From Porphyromonadaceae bacterium UBA2720 (GTDB lineage: Bacteria > Bacteroidota > Bacteroidia > Bacteroidales > Muribaculaceae): a stretch of DNA of 6,049 nt. The notes under the pieces are model-generated. The model was not told the origin of the DNA, made no database searches, and was given only the letters and a program-made list of their open reading frames with translations. Below, piece after piece: positions 6,011 to 6,049 of the stretch; position 1 is the first letter of the stretch; each line of letters opens with the position of its first letter. The position numbers and the translations under genes are program-made. The stretch covers positions 16,541 through 22,589 of the forward strand of contig DEKO01000140.1 of assembly GCA_002353885.1 (NCBI GenBank), in the 5' to 3' direction.

Positions 6011-6049
6011 TCTGGATTTAAGAGAATTGCTGCGGGATTGAGTGGATGA

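Noticed and set aside
5852..6049. Plus-strand frame of 65 codons at the right edge
   Set aside because: It is antisense to the signal peptide of the C13-like protein and the upstream AT-rich leader, with no supporting features.

Overview
The window looks like an accessory region of a Bacteroidales chromosome, most likely Prevotella-like. This rests on four things: the protein families present (a Bacteroidales-type C13/legumain-like secreted protein, type IX secretion style C-terminal tails, RHS/YD-repeat fragments with Bacteroidales wording), the lack of Shine-Dalgarno sites before starts, AT-rich leaders, and small G/C-rich intergenic repeats. Every gene I can support lies on the minus strand, so transcription runs from high to low coordinates.

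5968 to 3230: one long reading frame for a secreted C13-type cysteine peptidase homologue (signal peptide, peptidase domain with two acidic Ca-binding-type loops, C13-associated beta domain, T9SS-type tail). It is cut in two by a single in-frame TAG at 5099-5101. The codon after the TAG is ATG in the same frame, so automatic calling would give two abutting genes of 289 and 622 codons. The histidine expected in the active site is also absent (GNLG where the family has a D-H-G type motif). The gene therefore looks both interrupted and catalytically degenerate.

3178 to 2153: a 341-codon secreted protein of a Prevotella-type family of unknown function, ending in a GIYI...KVVVK tail. A perfect 12-bp inverted repeat (2083-2126) lies just downstream.

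2039 to 1639: no intact gene. It holds a small, apparently frameshifted Bacteroidales peptide gene (2039-1847) and a cluster of three G/C-rich repeat units (1691-1803), two direct and one inverted.

1638 to 1: a decayed polymorphic-toxin (RHS) array. In reading direction it holds a predicted lipoprotein (1638-1048, candidate immunity gene), an RHS-core fragment fused to a short unknown tail (1061-665), a small membrane-anchored protein (631-308, candidate immunity gene), and a second RHS-core fragment (302-1, leaving the window). The two RHS fragments are about 90% identical over 176 aligned bases and both lose similarity just after the codons for QAVFVN. Each candidate immunity gene runs directly into an RHS fragment. 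This is the pattern expected of orphan toxin/immunity modules left downstream of a full RHS gene, although no full-length RHS gene or recognisable toxin domain is inside the window.
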